Shown here: positions 15,593 to 30,500 of the stretch, one piece after another
How positions within the stretch are numbered: the stretch's first letter is position 1
Layout of the letters: each line of letters opens with the position of its first letter
Source of the DNA: Arenicella xantha
GTDB taxonomy: Bacteria > Pseudomonadota > Gammaproteobacteria > Arenicellales > Arenicellaceae
NCBI RefSeq assembly: GCF_003315245.1
Contig: NZ_QNRT01000006.1
Location: forward strand, 1 to 64,000
DNA: 64,000 nt
Direction: 5' to 3'
Position numbers and translations under genes: made by a program
The notes under the pieces: generated by a model
Seen by the model: the letters and a program-made list of their open reading frames with translations, nothing else
What the model was told of the DNA's origin: nothing
Database searches by the model: none

Positions 15593-18500
15593 TTAATCAT
15601 TTGTTTTCACTGAAACCTTGGTCTCTTGAACAGGACCTTGTTTCGTTATGTCGTAGACTCTGGCGCTGCCGGAGCTATCAAACCCACCGTTATCGCTGCG
15701 TGCAGCACCAATAATGATCGCTCCTGCACTGCTATTGCTAACTGGCCCGATCACGCTAATAGATTTACCAAATTCTGAGTACGGTGTATCACCCTCTCCA
15801 CGAAAAAGAAGCCGCCAATCATCGCTCGAGTAAATTTCGATAGCTCCTTGATTTTGATCGCCGGAATTCTCTAACCCAACCGCGACATCCAATATTGAGT
15901 CTCCATTTAAGTCTACACCACCACTAATTTCACTACCTAAGTGTGAGTTACTTTCGAGGCCAACCAAAGTATGTATTAACAAACTGTCTTCACCTGAGTA
16001 AATGTAGATTTTCCCAACGCCATTGAGTACACCGTCGGCTGACGGTGCCCCCACAGCAAAATCATCTATTTCGTCTCCATTCACGTCGCCTACGTTAGCA
16101 ACCGAGGCACCGAACTCATCACCCTCCACCTCGCCAAGCAAAGTTCCAATAGACGCACCATCAGCACCTGAGTGAATATGTACTGCGCCGGCGCGACGGC
16201 CATTGTCTGAGTTACCTGGTGCACCGATAACAATGTCACGTATCTGGTCCTGGTTAATGTCACTAATACTTGCAATCGCGGTACCAAGTCTCTCAGACGC
16301 TTGCATTCCATCAATCCGATATTTAATTTCTCTAGATTGACCTGAAACCACAAAGACACTCCCCTCCAAGTAATCGCTAACGTCGGCGTTAGGCGCACCG
16401 AGTGCAAAATCGAAATAGCCATCTTCGTCTATATCGCCTAGCGGCTCCATCGAGTCACCCAACCCTTCTGTCAAACTTGTGCTTCTATACTGCTCAAACA
16501 ACGCACCTGTGTGGCCAGAAAACAGGGCTACGCCCGAGTAACTGCTCACTAAAAAATCATCATAATCATCGCCGTTAACATCCCCAGCTCCACTCACATT
16601 TCGTCCAAAATTTGCATACACATCATCACCAAAAAGGCGATGCAATATCGCGCCAGTCGCGCCAGAAACAACAAATGCCCCGCCGGTCTGAATATCGTCA
16701 TGGCGAAGGCGCTCGGCTCCAATAATTAAGTCCTCAACACCGTCATAATCCACATCACCAGCCCGATCTACCGATGAGCCAAATGATTCGTAAGAACTAT
16801 GTCCGTTGTAAAAATACACCCACTGATTAAATGTCTCCGCCTCATCACGAGGGTCAATCAATCCATCACCATCAGTATCAGCAATCAATGGATCGGTGAC
16901 GCCGATATTAGCGAACTCAATACCATCGGTTAATGTGTCATCGTCAGTATCGCTATCATTAAGCGATGTGCCGATTTGGAATTCAATCACATTACTTAGA
17001 TCATCATCATCAAGATCCAGTCCTGCATCAGCTGCATTCAACGGGTCTAGGCCTAAACTGAGTTCTAGCCCATCTGGCAATTCGTCGAAATCGGTATCGG
17101 CGAAAACGGGACTCGTACCATAATCATTCACTTCCGCACCGTCGAGCAGAGAGTCATTATCAGAATCTTCAAGCAATGGGTTACTGCCAATTGAAATCTC
17201 AAATAAGTCACCCAACCCATCACTATCGTAATCAGTGTGCTCATCCATATAAATACTCGGATATGGATCCGTCAACGCACCTAGTCCATCGAAATCCCAA
17301 TCCCCATTGCTCGATACGACACCAACAAACTCCGTCCCATAAGATTCCATACTAATCGCAATATCGCCAAAATTGTCGCCATTAACATCACCAACAGCCG
17401 TCGCACTCACCCAGGCAGGAAGACTCCAACCGCTAAACAACTCGCTTCTGTTCAAGTCATAAATCACCGAGCCATCTGCACCAGATACGATTTCAACGCT
17501 TCTGATATAGCTACCCTCTCCTCGTACGGCATAAACAAGCAAGGTATCTGCATGAAGATCATTATTTACGTCGCCAGCCGAGGTAGCAAAATATGGAGCG
17601 GCTAATTCATAGTACTCATCGTATATCTCCTTAGAAACGAAGCTACTGATTAGCTGCTGACCATCGCCGCCAGAGAAAATCTGAATCGGCACATTAAATC
17701 GGCTCTGATCAGGATGTGGTGAAACCAAAATATCTATACTCCCATCGGCATTGACATCACCAGCCTGCGAGACAATAGCACCCATTTGACTATCGTTACC
17801 TCCCGATCCGAGCGAACGCATTAGGCTGCCGTCAAGACCAGAATATAGATGTACTCGACTGCGCGTCTCACCCCAGGGGCCTTCCTGATCCGTTACCAAA
17901 AAATCATCTATTTGGTCGTCATCTACATCACCAATATAAGCAAATGACTGTCCAAAACTAGACGTATTATGTCCGTTGACAATAGCTGGTGGGCTTGACA
18001 AGGTATAAATAAACGCTCCATTCACACCTGAGTATGCATGCAACTCACCTCGCGATGGATTGCCAACGCCAATGTCGATGATATTATCGCCATTCAAATC
18101 TCCTATTGCCCCAACTACGCCGCAGGGTTGATCGCATAACTCACTGTCGAGGGAATGACCAGATAATGAAAAGATCAAACGACCAGTTTTACCAGAAATA
18201 ACATCTGCAAAAAGTTTGAGATTACCATCTTCATAGGTCGTTCTGGCAACCACTACATCACCGCCCCCATCATTATCAATATCACTCAACCCAGCCACAG
18301 AGAACGCAAAAGCCTCATCTCCATCACTGGCTAACAGATCGCGCAAGGTTAGCCCCGTCTTACCAGAAACAATTCGAGCACCTCCACCGCTCTCATCATC
18401 ACGGAAACCGATAATCAAGTCGTCGACCAAATCACCATCAACATCCTTAATACGAGCCAGGCTAGAACCAAATTCGTAATAATCACTGCCATAAGCCGTA

Positions 18501-21500
18501 TCAGACCGCATGCCAGCGGCATCTACATAGTGATACCAGTGATTGTGTGTCTCTTCATCATCATAGTCCCCATCACCATCGGTATCATCACGCAACGGAT
18601 TAAAACGACGCTCCAATTCTTCACCGTCACTCAAATCATCATCGTCAGTGTAGCGCGACCGTGGATCAGTGCCGTACAGCAATTCATCAAAATCCAAGAC
18701 TCCGTCGCCATCAAAATCGGTTGTTGAATCTGTAAAATGGTTGGGGATCGGGTCTTCAAAGTTGAGCAAACCATCACCGTCTGGGTCACCACCGATTGAA
18801 TAGACACGAGCAGTACCACTTCTGTCTCCATTATCCGTGTCTTGGGCATAGACACCAACAAGTATCTCTGCCCTGTCGTCACCTGTTACGTCACCAATGC
18901 CGGTGACTGTGAAATTATAAACACGTGAATAATATTCACTTTCCAGTTCAAATAATTGTCGGCCATCAAACCCTGAGAACAACTGCATAGACCCTGCTGA
19001 CGAACTATTTCTGACTTGGTCCGCCACAACAATTTCATCGAGTTGATCGCCATCTACATCACCAGCACTATCCACGGAAAATCCAAATTTTCCGCTTTCT
19101 CGAATTCCTACAAAACGATGTATGAGTCCAAAACCATCACTAGAATAGACATCAACGCGCCCAACTTGAGACATGCCACCTTCATCGCTATAGGGCGCCG
19201 ATACGATCAAATCTGAACGCCCATCACCGTCAACGTCTTTTGCACCTCGGACAACTTGACCAAACCCACCGCCGAACGCACTAAATTGATGATAAACAGA
19301 GAAGTCCTCTCCTGATATCACCCAAGCCGAGCCTTCAACCGATTGATCGAAAACCGGCTCACCAATAACAAAATCGGAAACATTACCATCATCAAAGTCT
19401 CCTAACGCGTCGATAGAGTAGCCGAAACGCTGACCACCAGTCAGCTCACGTAATCTTGAACCATCAAGGCCGGAGTAAACGGATACTGTCGATACCGCCG
19501 AGGGGTTGTAATTGGTACTCGTGCCGACGTAGTCAGGTGCCCCGACAGCTATATCGCCTCTACCATCCGCATTGACATCACCAATTCCAGCAATAGACCA
19601 TCCAAAATTTCTACCTTCTCCACTGTTGCCGCCATGAATTGTACGAATAGTGCTTCCATCTGCGCCAGAGACAACGACAACAGCACCCGAATAGACTTCA
19701 CCCTCATCTAACCTAAGCCCAACAGCAAAATCAGCGATTGTATCGTTGTCGATCAAGCCAACGTCTGCAACGGACAAAACATCATAATCGGAAACAAGCG
19801 GCGACTCGATCTCAGCAGGGAACGCCACCTGCAGTAGAGTGGCCCCATCAGCACCGGACACGACTCTAACCGCACCTAACTCTTGCTCACCAGTTTCGCT
19901 GCTCTTAGTGTAGATCAGCATGTCATTAACATTGTCTCCATCAACGTCACCCACTGGACTTACAAACTTGCCTAAGCCGTCATTCGGGTTTTGCCCTTTG
20001 AAGAAATAATACCAATCATTATCCAAATCATAAGCATCTGAGTGGCCATCACCATCCGTATCAGAATCATTTGGGTTGGTGCGGTGAATATGAACTTCAT
20101 CACCGTCACTCAAGCCGTCGCCATCTGAATCGCTATTGTGCGGATCAGTGCCCCACCGCGCCTCTTCATCAGCAGATAAGCCGTCGCCATCTGGGTCACC
20201 TAAATTGATTGTGTTGGTTGGCTCGCCATTGATCGACAAATATAAGTCTGTCGTCAATAAACTAGGATCACTAATTCTGAACTCAAATCCAAACTTATCG
20301 GCATTGCTTATCGCGACCAGATTACCATCTACATAAAGTATCGTATTGTCGAACTCAAGGAATCGACCTTGGACTCTAATATCAAAGAAGCCGTCAGACT
20401 CATTAATTGAAACTCCCGTTAGCGTGGCCGGATTGACAGTCGGCAGAAGTTCGACACCTGAATACAAATTAAAGATACCAACATCTGGTACAACAAATCC
20501 CGAATAGACTTCCAACAGCTCCGAATACTGCTGATGACGAGGTGAAAATAGAGTTCGAAATGCACGACCATCGGCAGTTAAAAGTAGTTCGGTAAAGCCA
20601 TCTTCAGTTTCAGAATCGTCTCGAGCATGCTCATACAGCCACACTTCGAGCTCCTCCAACGTTGATCCGGTAGGTTTACTAACAACAATGTCGACAAGAC
20701 TCTGATCAAAATTTAGTAATTTAGGTAACACTTCTGTTAACAAAGACGCATCCTCTAGAACTTCAATCGCACCAGAGCGACCATTCGAGTTGCCCTCCCT
20801 TGAGACACGCTTATAGTCGTCGTAGAAATCGTAGTTGTCTTCAGACCCTGGACTTGATTTGAACAGAGAAAACAAATCACCATAAACATCGAAAGTGCCG
20901 TCTGCGTATGGATTCGCAAGGTAAATCGCATTAATCACAATGCCTGCGGTTTGAGCATCTCGAATTGACGTAAAACCTTCTTCAGATAACGATGAAGGCA
21001 CAGGAACAATACCCGCTAGCGCTTCAGAAACAATTGAATTTGCAACTTGCTTAAAGAAACCTTGCGCTGGTGGTTCGGATACCAGTGCTGGAATATCTTG
21101 TGGGTTTTCATACAGAACCGGAGCCGACGTGCTAAGTATCAACACCATCGGAGTTGCGCTAGCGCGCGATCCTTCGCCGGACAATACCGATTGCGCGACT
21201 TCCACGCGTTGATTGTAGTTGACCAGTATAGGGTTGTCGTTGATGTCAATTCCGGCTATAGCCGCTGCAATTAACGAACGGTCATTTGTTAAGGTTTGGA
21301 TAACCGTTGTTTCATCAGATGAAACAGTAATAGCTACACGGGTAGTGGCTAGATTCAAGCCATCGACAAATGACAAGACGGCCGATTTTTGAGCTTCAAG
21401 TATCGTGACGAAATCACATATTTCGGGATCCGGTACTTCTGAATCACACTCGGGCGGAAACCCATTCACATAGGCATCAGCATCGAACGAGTTATCGATC

Positions 21501-24500
21501 ATGATGACAAGGTCAGTTGGTAGGAATGAGTAAACCGCACCATCAACCGGCGTTACCAATGCGTACTCATCCGGTAACTCGATCACCACGGTATTGTCAA
21601 CCGTGACTGGAACTGACTGGCTTAACAGCGGATTCTCAATAAATTCAACGCTCACGCTAGCGCTGCCTTCATCAATAAAGGCTAACCCACCGGTAAAGTC
21701 AGTGGTCACAACGCTTAAATCATCGCTAGCATATTCTACTAACTCAAACAGCGATTGAATTTGAACCGTTTCGATACGGCCCTGTGCTTCAAAAGTAGCA
21801 GTTACGGTTAATTGTGCAAGATCATCATTCTCACCCATCGTATGGCTAATCGCACTTGGTTCAACAGCGATCCCCGTCACAAAAAACGGGTCAACGTTAC
21901 GATCACTTGGATCGTACGCCAAAGAGCCAGATACGACCTCTATAAAGTCAGAAACACCGTCATTATCGGTATCACCGAGCAGTGGGTCGGAATCATGTAG
22001 CCTGAGCTCATCAAAGTCATTGAGGCCATCCCCATCGGAGTCTGCATTATCTAATTCAGTGCCTTGCGCTACTTCTTCGATGTTTGATAAACCATCGCCG
22101 TCTAAATCCTCTTGCCCATCAGAAAGCCCATCACCATCCGAGTCATCATTGTTCGGGTGGTAAATATCCGAGCCGAATTCATAAGCGTTGCTCAAGCCAT
22201 CACCATCGAAATCGCCGTCGGCTTGTAGCACCTGCAACCATAGAGAATTGCCTACTGTCACTGCCGCACCACTGCTCGACAGAGCGTCGATGGTGACCGC
22301 TAATGTTTGACCGTCAGTTAAGCCTTGCCCAGTATGAGTCGGTAGCTCAATCACATTATCAACGCTCGTAATCGACTGCTGCTGAACATCAGTGTACGCC
22401 AGCGGATCAACAGATTCGATACGACTAACCGATAACTGCCCGCTTATAGGATCAGCAATAGCTGCAGCTAATTCAATATTGATCGCGGTCGTAGTGCCCT
22501 CCAAGACGACCAGTGTTTGCGGAATCTCAATCCTGGCGTCGTACATGCACTGATCAATTTCTTGGCCGAGCAAATCATCATTAGCCGCTGCACCGGTCCA
22601 AACCGATGAAGCACTAGATATTTGATAACACTGTCCTAGCTCAAACGGCATCTCTGGTGTGAGAGTCGCGATTGTAGATGTTTCATCAACATAGACAGTT
22701 TCGCCGGCTACTTCTATATCCGCTAGCCGCACCTGAACTGCATCGATAGCTTGGTCGACGTTGTTTTCGATAAGCTCGGAGTACACCATTTCCAATGGTG
22801 TGATAGTACTGTTAATAGCTTTGACAAATGATTGACTAATTATCGCTGGCTTACGTTTTTCAAACTCAATCTCAAGGTCCGCAAGTGTTGTCAATGAAGC
22901 CGGAACATCGCTTCCAGAGAAGCTATCGATTGACACAACAACTGACTCTACCTCCTGATCAGTCACTGTAAACTGCCCTACACCACGATTAACTGAAACG
23001 GACTGATCACTCAAAGTAGCGCTGCCGGTCACTGACACGTCGATAGCTAAATTGGCATCAATCGACCCGTTCTCATCGGAGAAGGTTTCTACATGATTGT
23101 AAAATTGATCCAAAATAGTTGCGACCATCGTCACTGTTTCGCCAGCTTCAAGGCGTTCCGGCTCGCCGAATGGATGGTTATCTCGCACGCTCTGTTCTAG
23201 TCGAACTTGGAAAGCGACATTCGCAAGCACGTCAATCGTTAATATGCTCGATGGCTCAAAGTCTCCCGAGATATTTTCGGTTGCCGTTTGAACTGACCCT
23301 GTGGCTGTTAGAGAAGCCGCATACATTCCAGCCGTCTGACTCACCGTCAATGGCACCTGTGCGTGTCCATTTTGCAAGGTCAACACAACTTGTTCGCCAA
23401 CCGGTTCGAGAGCAGTAACCGCAGCATGGTTCGCAAACCCAAAATGAAAACCACCATGTGGGACCGCAACCGTTAATTGAGTAATCGAGTCGTCAACTAC
23501 CAAATTACCGCCACGGTCTCGTGCTGTCGCGCTAAGAACAAGTTGTTCATGCGCTCTAACAGGAGCCGAAGTTTGTATTTCAATTAGAACGGTTTCACCG
23601 GTGTCGATTCGAATGCGGCGCTCAGTTGATACGTGCGCGCGTGTAACTAAGGCTGCTCGCAACGTATACAAACCTTGTAGCTGGTTCGCATTGACGACAA
23701 TCGATGCTAAACCGTGAATATCGGAACTTGTTTGACCTAATTCAATGGTCTGCCCCGCCAAGGCACTCGAAACCGGAACCAACTGCCAGCGTATAGACTG
23801 ATTTGGAACTCGACGGTTTGCATTGTCGAGCACCTCAACTTGATAAACCGGAGTCGCATCTACTGTGAAAGCAATTGGATTAAACATCGGTTGATCAGGT
23901 GCTTTAAAGAAACGTAGTTCGTTTGGCACCCTGGTTAACGCAACCGTTTTCGTCTCAGTTTGACCTGACTGTCCAAGGTGATCGATAAGCCGAACCTGAA
24001 ACTGGTAGTCGTCGTTGGGAATGTCATCATTTGGTAGAATGAAGCTTAGATTAGCCGATCCAAACGGACTATCAACATTGGAAGATGCAACGGTTTTGCC
24101 ATTAGTTGGTGATATTTCAACCACTTCTATACGTATCGGATCATCTCCTTGGTTTGCTCCAGCTAAGCCCGCGGCCCGAACAACTAGTGGGTTGCCATAA
24201 AAGTCATTGGCATTGAAATCAAGGACTAACTGACTCGTAGCCGGTGCTAAATCAGGCTCAATAGATACCTGAATTTCGTCGCTAGCAAGTTGCCCGAGAT
24301 CATCAATTACCCTAACCGTAAGCGTTTGATCGGTCGCCATACCAAGTCGATCAGCACGCTGGTCTCTAACCCAAGTATTAACCGGCAAGCTGACAGGTCC
24401 GCTCGAACTAGGCGGCAATGCTACGGCGGTAGTAACACCATTCCAAACTACTTCAGCGTGCTCAATAGCTACTTGATCTTGAGCATTGAATAACACGTTG

Positions 24501-27500
24501 AAGCGACCACGTTCGAGCACTGGCGTATTGTTCACCTGCAAACCGGAAATTGTTGGTTTAGTGTCCTCTATAATATTGTATGTGTTTTCGATTTCGAACT
24601 CTAAGCCAGCCTTATCCGTAACCGTGAGTTTATATTTCAATACCTGATCTCGCTGCGCCGTAGTCTCCACAAAATGGATGGGGCCATCTTCAAACACAGC
24701 AGCGACAATCACGTCATTGCGTTCTAGAATCGCCGATTCGACACCACTACCTGAGTCGCTTACGACACTACTAATCACAAAATCATGACGCTCAACAATT
24801 CGATTTCCAGAGAGCAGCGGACCATCAATTGAAAATGGGCTTGCCGTTGGCAACTCGGCATCGGCCTCTCGAATAAACGGGACTACTTGAGAGGATGTTG
24901 TGTTACCAAATACGTCGACTGCACGAACTTGTAGGTAGCGCGGTGCACTGTCTGGCTCATCGGCTGGGTAGTCACGATAGATCACGTACTCTGGGCCGTA
25001 ATGCTTTCCGATAATTTTAAACTTACCAGTCGGACTCTCAGCCTCATAGTATTCAACTTGAAACACCGGCATCGTCGAGTTTGCTACTTCTGCGCGAATT
25101 TCAAGTGGCTTAGGTACAAATGTCGGAACTCCCAACTGAGGACTTACTAACGCCACTGAAAATCCATTCACAGGCAAATCTTCGCCCTGCAGAAGCACTT
25201 GTCTGGGCAACGATGCAACTATCTCACCTGTCACAGTCTCGACACGAGTAGATAACTCGAACGGTTGCCCGTTGCGCAGATTTGCAGGGACTAACAAGCG
25301 CGAGCTAAAAGGTGCACGGTCGGAACCCGATACCAGCTCACCATTTATAAGATAGTTGACTGCTACCACCCCCATGGGATCGGCGACCGACAGCGTCAAA
25401 AATTGGCCTTGTTGATACACTGTATCTTCTGAGGGCTCCAGTAATGCTGGGTTTGTAACCTCGCTTAATGCACTAACTTCAAGAACTTGAATACCATCGT
25501 TGCCCAACGCCAACGCCATTAGGCCATCGTCAATATCCATCGCCGTTATAGTACTATCGACGTTGTAAGCTGGTTGCTCAGTAAATTGCCAAGTGAGAAC
25601 ATCGATTGCACGAATACGAACATTTCCCGCTAATTTATCAGCTACCCAAACTTGCTGGTCTGCGTAAGCTAACGCGAGAATACCGTTTGTGTCGAACTCT
25701 AGCGTGGAATCAATGCCGCTTGAAATAGCATATCGGTGCAACGTGTTCCCTACACTAAAGAACAAGTAATCACCACTAGTAGCTAGATTCTTGATCTCGA
25801 GATCAGAATTGCTAAGTATTTCTCGTGCCTCGACCAGTGAGTCGACAACCGGCAAACTACCGAGCTCCATTCGGTGCAAACTGTTAATACTGGTTGCATA
25901 GAAGACAGAATCGCCAAACGCAACCAATTCAGTGATTATCGCAGACGGGTCGCCCGAATGAGCAATGCTCCCTAACTGAAGCACTCCAACCTGAGCGAAG
26001 TCATCGCGCTTAGCGATATGCAATTGATTACCCGCTGCGGCGACCACGTAGGTTTCACCAACCGCTACCTGTGTGGCGCTTAAGTCGCGGAAAACTGTTT
26101 GTTGCTCTGCAAGATGCCTATCACCACTCGAGCTCATGGTTACCGCTTCCACCACGCGACGATCCTGCTGAGAAAGATAAACAGCATTGTCATCTACCGC
26201 GGCCACATGACTAGCGACCGTATACGCTTGAGTCGGATAGCTTTCAGTTTCCCAGCGACCATCTACTGATTTTATTACCCGAGCGCCAAACTCTCGAGCC
26301 GCTGCCGCTACGACACCGTTTCTGATAGCGACACTATTTACAATACCGCGCGCCGATGACTCAGAGAACCGAGGGCTCAAACCTGTCTCACGTCGATCAA
26401 ATATAATCGCCTTGCGAGTTATGTCGCCGAACACCATACGCCCAGCAACGATGGTAGCTTTAGACACGTCAGGCAATGCCAGGCCAAAATGACGCGCCAC
26501 TAAGGTGGGCGAACTTGGGTTACCTAAATCAATAAAGGCTAGACCTGTCTCGTTCAATGCTAAGAGAATACGTCCATAACTAACTAAGGTCTGAACATCA
26601 ACACTAATTGAGTGCTCACGCGGCAGCTCACCGGAAACAATGCTAATAACTGATTGATTAGCGGTTGCTACTTGGAATACACCTTCGTGGACAACTGCTG
26701 AGCGAGCTTCTGGCGTCTCATAGGTTAACTCGACATTACCATTAAACGCATAATCAAATTCCATAAGGGAATCTTCAAACAGAACAGCAAATCCCTTATT
26801 GGTAGTCAATAATTGCACCGCATCTGAAGGTTGAACTAACAGATTTGACTGATTATTTTGACCAACAACTGACATAGACGTTGGCGAAATTTCATTACCT
26901 GACGTTTGGTATGCCTGCACATTACCGGCGAAATCTCGTGTCAAAAAGCGGTCGCCATAAACTGCTAGTTCAAGCACTTTTGAAGGCACAGAGTAAGTAC
27001 CGACCACTTGAAACTCTTCAACTGGATCTAATACCACCAAGCGATTGTCTGCAAGTGCCACCAATAAGCGATCGCCTAGCCTACTTAGAGCTAAAATATC
27101 GGCATCGAGTTCAGCTAAACGCACACCGTATTGGTCTGTAATAAAGCGCCCTTTTGTTAACCAAACCATACCAACATCGGGCAATATTTGATCAAATGTT
27201 AGGCCACTTCCGGTCTCAACATTTGGATGAATACCAGGAACCACCGTAACATGCTGCTCAACTCTACGTTGATTGCCGAATTCATCGCTCACAATTGCTA
27301 CTACTAGCAAATAGCCAGTGCCATTCGGTACGGTAAAACTAACGCCTCCAACCCCAGAGAAAATTAACTGTTGAGAATCATCATATACCTCAAAAGTAGT
27401 ACTGCTATTCGAATACACACTGCTCTCAACCAGCGACAATGATAACTCACTACCAGCAAATACTTGCCCTGCCAAGCCTTCAACCTGAGGGGTTTGAACC

Positions 27501-30500
27501 TGAAGACGAGGAGCTAAACGGATACCAATTTGGCGCTCAACAAAGGCTAATTCGTCACCGTAATAACTGCGCACCTTCAGAAAATATGTATCCAACTGAG
27601 GCACTGCAGGAAGGCGCAAATCGAGCGAACCTGATGCACTCGCAGTCAGCACGTCCGCAATTACATTCTGCTCGAAATCAACTAGCGAAATCTTACTAAA
27701 GCGATAGTCTTCGTCGGTAGCATGCAGTGACTCATAGTTAATCTGGACAACGTCGCCCTCGCGGTAGGCGGCATTATTGGTCGGTGACAGAATTTGCAGC
27801 TTAGAGGTCAAATTTGCATTGTCGATCAACACAGCATTGAGGGCTGGTTGTGCACTCCCATTCACTTCGATCGGCTCATCAAGGTTACTGCTGCCATCAA
27901 GCCGTAGCCACTGAAACCCAATCGATTGATGTTCGCCAAGCACGAGTGAAGTTTGCGTCACGCTATGAGAAGCAATGCGTGCATCCGACAAATATCGCAC
28001 CAACATTGGCACGTCTGCACCACGAGTAAGCATGGCACTAGCTACGGGCTCTATGCGTTGAATAGCCGTATTCAACGGTGCGTCAATGATGATCGTTTCA
28101 GCCACATTCACACCGTGAGAGACAGCGATAACCGAAACCTGTGAGGCATCTATCAGATCAGCATAAGCGACGTATAAACCTAGTTGACCATTACGCCACA
28201 CATGCGTGCTAGGCAGACGCAAGCCATTTTGGTCTTGTAAGTAGACTGTGTTTGCACCAAATGGCAGTCCGTCCATATGGAGTGCGAACTCTACACCGAA
28301 AACCGCTGGCTCAGCGGATACACTAAGTGTCGGTGGCGATAACACAGCATCCAACGACTCTATCGATGAATTTATTATCTGTTGCCGATCTGACTCAATG
28401 GCCGTATGGAATAGTTGGCCTGGAACAAACGCTCGTAAGGTTTCGCCTGGTAAGGTGCGTTGCACACCAAGTAGTTCTCCTGACCGGTAAGCTCGCCATT
28501 GATCACCCTGACGATTTCGAGTGTATATCCAGAACAAATCACCATCGGATACTACATCAACCACTTCTCCGTCGAACACCTGAGGCAACAAACTAGTCAA
28601 TGCGCCATCAGCCTCTAGTATATGTGCCTGTATAGAATCGGCCGTCCAACTCAGAGCTTGACTTCCTGTCACAGCCAAACCCTGCTGATCTGGCAGCGCA
28701 ACAAAGCTCACGAGCTGCAATTGAGGTGTTGTGGTAGTCGACACCGCAATCCTTGCCAGCCCCTCATCAGTCAACACCAGTAGGTCTTGGCCATGTGCTT
28801 GCGCAGCACGTATCGGGTCGGCCATATGCAACCCGAGGGTCGCAACAAACTGAGAATCGGTTGCCGTAATAAGGCTGATAGTTTCACCGTAACGCAGCCA
28901 AATTTTGTTACCCTGCGCGGCCAAAACATCACCGTATGCGGGTTGCGTAACAGGCATTTGGAGATTTTCTTTATCAAAGGCGTGGAACTCAAGACGTTGA
29001 GAACCTTGGTCTGTTATCACCACTAACAAGCCGGTGCCGGTGTTGATCATTTGGTCGAGCTTGCCACTTCCATTGGTAACTAATTCGCCCACATTACTCA
29101 CAATGCGATAACCGCCTTGCGCTAAGTTGATACCGGCAAGAACCTGTACCGCGCTGCCTAGCTGGCTGGCAGCGACTAAGTGATCAATTTTCTCATTAGC
29201 CGTCGCGGTTAAAACCACTTGCGGTGCGTCATCGGTGAAATATGCTAGCTTTTCCAGTGTCTTGTCGAAATCAATCTCATTCTGCGATCGGTCCATTAAA
29301 TGAGCAGACACTCGAACGTCATCACCTAACGCAGTTACCTTAGTACTAAACGGTTCTGCAAAAGACGCAACGGCTGCCACGACGCCATCGGCAGGGTCGA
29401 TTACAGTCACTGATGACTCACTTGAAAAGTCGGGCATTTCGTCAGGAATCGGCACGTTGACCATCAAATCGGTGCCAGTGAGTATCTGGGTCGTTGGCTT
29501 GGTAATTATACTCGCAGCTTGCTCTATGCCAGTATCATCAATCACATTCAAAAACGCGAAGCCGCGAAGCGCTCCTCGTTGCAACCGCGCCAGCACCACA
29601 ATCGATTCATCCACCGAAGGAATTGTAGCAGTTACCAACTGCCGCTCAGAGTCAGTTGGCTCACGATTGATATGAATCGCTGATTCGGCTGTTGCCGCAA
29701 CGCCACCTACATCCAGAAATAAGTCTGCTTCCAAAACATTTTTAAGCTTTACTTCAAAGGTAATGGTTTCATTTTCATAAAACGTCTCACCATTGCTCGG
29801 GCTTATGATTTCAAGGCTCGGGGCACCATCCGCCGCATTATATGGATACAGATTTACAGTAGCCGTTTCGCTGACATTACCATTGGGGTCGAAGGCGCGT
29901 GCTGCAATACTTATACCGTTAACCAAATCTATATCGGCATCAGTCACCTCAACACTGTACCGAGTAGGGTCAGCCAGTGTTTCGAACTCTCCGCCGTCAC
30001 GGCTTACTTCAACACGGTCAATACCGTACTTATCAAACGACTGTATCAAGATGTCGGTCCGTTCACCAATGGCAACATAATCGCCATCTTCAGGAGACAC
30101 AATCGATAGGCTTGGCGGCGTACTATCTAAATACAGTAGATAATCATGGTTAATAACTGTACTAAACCCAATTCCATACGTAACCGCTAAACGCGCAGTC
30201 ATGGTGTATGGTTCATCACCACCGCTTGTTAAATCCTTGATTTTAGGGTTTAAAAATGATGCTGAGACAATGCCGGATTGCGGATCATAACGATCGAACA
30301 CATCTGCCCGATAAGCATTATTGACTTCATCAACACCCATTCTCGCTTCTGTCACCAAGTCGACATCACCTTGCAAGTCAAAGGTTAGATCAACACGAGT
30401 AGATTCTTCTGGTCGCTCCGGATTTGTCACGAAGTTCTCTAATTCAACCTTCGGCTCAATCAACTTAATCTCAAACCTAGTTGGAACGCCATTACCTGCG

